Positions 48,779 through 64,000 of a DNA stretch of 64,000 nt are shown piece by piece. Origin of the DNA: Xestospongia muta (lineage: Eukaryota > Porifera > Demospongiae > Haplosclerida > Petrosiidae); NCBI GenBank assembly GCA_963693285.1, contig OY848917.1, positions 25,354,745 to 25,418,744 of the forward strand, written 5' to 3'. A program made the position numbers and the translations under genes. The notes under the pieces were generated by a model that saw nothing but the letters and a program-made list of their open reading frames with translations, had not been told where the DNA came from and did not search any database. Position 1 is the stretch's first letter; every line of letters begins with the position of its first letter.

Positions 48779-50843
48779 CTCTTTTTGGCTAATCATTGTT
48801 TTGAGAGTTTGACACTATTATACTTATTAGAATAACTTAAAATTCTTTATTGAAGTGTACATCTTAACATAATAGGTAGGTAAGTGCAGAACAAAAGTGT
48901 TGTGCACAAAGTATATTTAATAATATATAATATTATTTTAAACATCTGTTCAACACTATTTCAATAGCTTGCAATGCACATTATTATAGTTTGTCTATAA
49001 TAAAGTAGTTTCCTTCCCTAATTTTGCAATTATTGTTATATATATTTAAAATTATAAGTGCAATAAATCTCAGATAATCAATGTAGACTTATGAGAGATG
49101 GAATCACAAAGAGATATCAATGGAATATTTAAATATGACTCACTACATCAGTTCTCTTAACCCGTACATTATATATGACTGCTGCACTCAACTTTTGTAA
49201 TTATATATAACCAAAAAAAACTATACATACAAAAATAAAAAAGGAACAGCTGCGGAACCACCAGTCAGTCTCCTATCTCATTACTATACATTTCTGACAT
49301 TGCATTGCTTAACATCAGTGTTCAGATGAGAAAACTGCTGTTTTCAATGTAGTGTGGCCACAAACACTCGATGAGTTAACATCAGAAATTTTATGTTGGT
49401 GTTAATGCTATTTACTATCAAAGTACTGTTAATGTACATGTACTGGACACCTCCGTTAATAAGAACAGCTAGTTTTGTAGTCCTTTTTCAATAATAAAAT
49501 GGACTTTTCAATGAAAGTTTTATTACAGGTTTCAAGATGTCCAAAGTGAATGGATTTGAATTAATATATGTTGCAATAACTTTAGAGTACCAAACTCTGT
49601 AAATAAGTTATCGTCAACCTGTCTTCTGTCCACTGTAAGTAACTTGGCAAACACTGTGTTTTGCGAATCTTAAGTATCTGTCATAGTGAAAACTAGTTTA
49701 CATACAGCAACCTCAAATTACATGTACCTGAAATAACAGTCTTCAAGACTTGTTTTCAACTCAGCTACCTTTGGACATCAAAACACTCGAGTTCTTATAT
49801 AATGGCAATACATGTATCTTCATATAGTTACATGTATCTTCATGTATCTACATGTATTTATATCTACCTTCATGTATAACTACCTGTTGTTACTTGTAGT
49901 TATATATACTTACATGTATATAGTTATATATATTTTCATGTATCCATATGTAGTTACATGTATCTTCATGTATCTACATGTATAACTACCAGTCGTTACA
50001 TGTAGTTACATATATTTACATATAGTTACAGCTAGTGACAGCTACTAATGAAATATTCCTTATGAACATGTCTTGATATGTTGTTAGGTTTTATGGGACA
50101 AAAAACAATAAGATCAACTAAAATTATCAAAATGAATAAAATGTTAATTACATTTTGGTTCCAATTAGGTCCATAACATTTAGTTTTGTTTTAGTTTTAT
50201 AGTTCTAATATTTTAAGGTAGTCAATTTTGGTTCAGTTTTAGTTAGTATACTAAAACATTTTACCCCTTACTAAATTATATTTAATTTTAATTTTAGTTT
50301 TGGTATACCAAAATAACACTATTTTGTTAACAGTCTCTCATCTCCATTCAATAATATATATAGATGCACACAAGGCTCTTTATGTAGTGCATATGCTCAA
50401 TTACATTCCATCTGAGAATAACCACCAAACAATAGTTGATTTATGGCGGACCTTCACTTGAACTAAATGGTTACCATAGAAATCCAATGAAAACACAGTA
50501 GAGGAGAGAATTATCTTTGGTGTGTATTGAAACTAGTTGAAATATCAGTGAATTGAAAGTTGAAGTGGAAATATAGAAATACAATAGCATCATTGTAGTT
50601 AATATATAGTGGAATACAGTGGGATGAATGTCCCTAATGAGCTGCTGTAGTTATCACTAGTTTACATTTATTACATTCAATAATATATTATTCAATATTT
50701 CTTTTTCTCTTGTAATACATGAATATAAAATGAAATAAAGAAAAAACAAGGACAATGCTATGAACAACAATGACAGTATAAAGAATGAAGAGTTGATACA
50801 AGTATGTATCATGAAAAATACAACTAACATACTATTTTATTTA
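48779..50843. other. intergenic with degenerate TACATG repeats
   Basis: No gene is supported. From about 49795 to 50040 there are many imperfect copies of ACATGTATCTTCATGTATCT and TAGTTACATGTA-like words, a degenerate minisatellite. The rest is AT-rich 3' flank between convergent genes. Confidence 0.5.
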
Positions 50844-61517
<10,674 letters not shown>

Positions 61518-63913
61518 GTTCTTGAACGCCAGCAGTTTCTGAAGTCACTATAGTATACATACCTGCAAGATTAGGAGGTTTTATATTACTTCATTGACTC
61601 CGCCTCCTGTCAACATTTCATTGGTTTCATTACGTTTGGGTTCTTATTTGAATGGCTGCATATTTCTAAGTATAATCTTACACAATGCTAAACTTCAAGT
61701 TAAATATAATACTTTGTTATCTTATTCAGTCTGCAAAATGGTTTCACCTTTACTTTGAAATCAGCAAAATGCTCAAAAACACAATTAATTTGAATTGTTG
61801 TGTCAAATGGTGTATACAATAATTACCACTTAAACTAATAATAAGGCTTTAAAACTACTAACCTAAATATCAAGACACACATATTTAAAAATATATATTA
61901 TTCTATATTAAGTCTTCAGCAATATATCATTGGCCTCGTGTAATCAAGCAACACAGTGAATGCTCCCTGGAATAACTTGGTGATGTCAAACCTATATCGG
62001 TTGTTCCCTATCATGTTATGAATTTATGACCTCACAAATTATTAAAACTTTAGGCTTTACAGATCTAGACTACAGGTTAAAATTAATTATAATGTAGTGA
62101 ACTTCAATTCTGGCAGTGCATGTGTTCAGAAGTGTATAAGGAGGTGGGGTCACTGTATTTGTAGAAAATTTCCTTATACTCAAAATTCAAAATTCCTATT
62201 CAGTGCTGGCATAAATATATTTAATTGAGTTTCAACACAAACTTTGTGCTTATGTATGTCACTTTAAATATAAAAAAATCATAGGAGGCACTGAAGTGAA
62301 CAACCATGTATTTAGGTACAATAGCAGTTATTGATAATGCAATTGTCAGGCTAACAGTCAAAAGTGCTAGCTAAGTCCGAAAGACATTTTATATTAACGT
62401 ATCAAATGTAATATTAGTTTTTGGTAAAATACATTATAATAGCAGATATGCATAGGTTGCTTATGTTAACCAAATAGGATTTCTTTGATCGAACGAAGTT
62501 TCTAATGGAGGTTGGAAACAAGGCATTTTGTTAATTATAGCTGTAAAATAAATAGTCAATAGGCAAACATTGTAGCCAGAATACATATTAAAAACATTCA
62601 GTTTTGTCAATGTATATAGATGCTGCTTGGACTAGAGGTTCTAAGTGTCGTAACATAGATAAAAACATACTATCATGTGTTAAGATATCTTCCTTAAGTT
62701 TGTTCAAGAAATTGTGTTTAGACTAATGAGAAATGGATAAAGTGAAGGCTTGGCATTGACTGATAAGTCTTCTCTTTATAAGTGAATGTGAAAATCAAAA
62801 ACCATTTGATGGATCATCGTGAGTTACTTAACTTAATTTTTGAATAGAGTCTGCAATTGAAACTCACCATAAATGCTGGACTTTTGTCACATTTGTTGTA
62901 TAAATAAATATTATCGCTATTTTATCAGGTATTTGATTTTGCATGTTACCATTCTCATTATCGTCCTTGGTCATCAATTAGACGTTTTTAATGTCAGTTT
63001 TATTTTAAAGAAAAGAATGCATTATTGCATCTTACATATAGTCACCTAATGTTATGCTTAAACAATAGTATGAAATCATGCAAATTTCACAATAATAATA
63101 GAAAGGCTGTGTTTTGTGTTAAATAGAAGAGAAAATGAACCAGGAAGCTTTTTATTATTTTTATATTTGTAGCTAAATATTTTGCTCTACATCAACAATT
63201 ACGATATACCCTGCCATTTCAAAATATAATTTGTAATACATGGTAACTAGTCATGTGCACAGTATTAAGTAGTGCCTACAAGTCTGACAGGAAGTCATCC
63301 TTTGCTGCGTACAATTAAATTATAAAGTTTATAGGAGGTGTGATACCTTAGAAAGAATCTGAATGAAAATCTATATATAGTCCATAGAACATAATTATCA
63401 GGTCCTAAACAGACTAAATGACTTCAATTGTAACTCTCCTTAAAACAGAATGAAGAACACACAAATGTACAAGTACCAGAAAATATGGACTCAATTAAGA
63501 TCTGTAGACTAAAGGTACATAGATTGTCTTTTGTTTCTCTTCTCATAAATAAAGTGGCATCTTGTAGGTAGGTCATACTTTTTAAACTCTATAAAAATCA
63601 CAACTTTGTATTGTTAATATTGATGTCCTCAAAGTAAGACTTGATACCTCATTAAAGAAGAAAATATCATGTATCCCTAGACAGTGCTACTAGTTGCTTG
63701 GTGGTATTATCCCCATCACGATATTCATGCTATCTTCAGGTCTTTGAGTTGTTTACATAATATTTACATACAATTACACAAGCTAAGTATATTCATTTGA
63801 TTATAACAATCACTTTTATTTAAAAGATATGATGACTACTGCAATAAAAGGGGTATAACAATAACTATAACTACATATAAAAGAAAGTACTGTGAGGTTA
63901 AATTATATGAAAG
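61518..63913. other. LNX 5' flank and intergenic, no gene seen
   Basis: The LNX promoter should be here, just upstream of 61517. The rest is AT-rich with stops in all frames. No RNA gene or repeat was recognised. Confidence 0.4.
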
Positions 63914-64000
63914 TTAACTTTCAGTTTCAAAAATGAGATCCTTAGTAGATGAAACATCTAAATCTTTTAGGTCTTCATGTTCATATTTAACAGACAATGT
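63914..64000 (-). CDS. possible C-terminal exon of a gene continuing past the right edge
   Basis: On the minus strand, the frame from the window edge stays open for 28 codons to a TAA at 63916-63914, encoding a charged sequence (ending STKDLIFETES). The composition looks protein-like, but the length is too short to be sure and no family is recognised. It would be the 3' end of a gene upstream on the minus strand. Confidence 0.35.
   Translation of the reverse strand, partial: TLSVKYEHEDLKDLDVSSTKDLIFETES

Overview
The window is AT-rich animal DNA with intron-containing genes, many short introns and abundant microsatellites. Gene content (a TRIM-NHL protein, an ACTR10 orthologue, an LNX orthologue, a PAQR receptor, SRCR receptors, a large beta-helix/multi-TM protein and a FLYWCH-domain fragment) together with the compact layout suggests a sponge, most likely a demosponge such as Amphimedon. 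The species is inferred, not proven.

Layout: (1) 0.96-3.23 kb, single-exon TRIM-NHL gene (+). (2) 4.59-7.69 kb, an 11-exon gamma-butyrobetaine dioxygenase-like gene (+) with a GC-AG intron, flanked by small inverted-repeat elements. (3) 8.80-12.70 kb, a single-exon 1299-residue beta-helix plus multi-TM protein (-). (4) 13.93-21.18 kb, a complete 13-exon actin-related protein 10 gene (-), head-to-head with (5) a tandem cluster of SRCR membrane receptors (+): copy A with three SRCR domains, copies B and C with one each, and a decayed copy D. Each repeat unit carried along pieces of the 5' end of ACTR10. A 526-bp hAT transposon remnant with perfect target-site duplication sits in copy D. (6) 37.9-40.7 kb, two convergent secreted paralogues of unknown family plus a pseudogene fragment. 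(7) 41.3-42.6 kb, two long-hairpin (foldback/MITE-like) elements. (8) 43.6-46.3 kb, a two-exon PDZ plus macro-domain protein (+). (9) 46.7-47.4 kb, a FLYWCH mini-gene between inverted repeats. (10) 47.8-48.8 kb, a PAQR receptor (+). (11) 50.8-61.5 kb, a complete 11-exon LNX-type E3 ligase (RING plus four PDZ, -) with a 7.3-kb first intron. (12) A possible 3' exon of a further minus-strand gene at the right edge.

I rebuilt the intron-exon structures by hand from splice consensus, reading phase and family similarity. The three long models (BBOX-like 399 aa, ACTR10 427 aa, LNX 637 aa) keep frame through every junction. The genes do not form one pathway. The most notable features are the evolution of the SRCR cluster (shared internal deletion, conserved signalling tail, captured ACTR10 exon and promoter), (CT)n microsatellites acting as the polypyrimidine tract of three introns in two genes, the PDZ-macro combination, and several uncatalogued inverted-repeat elements.
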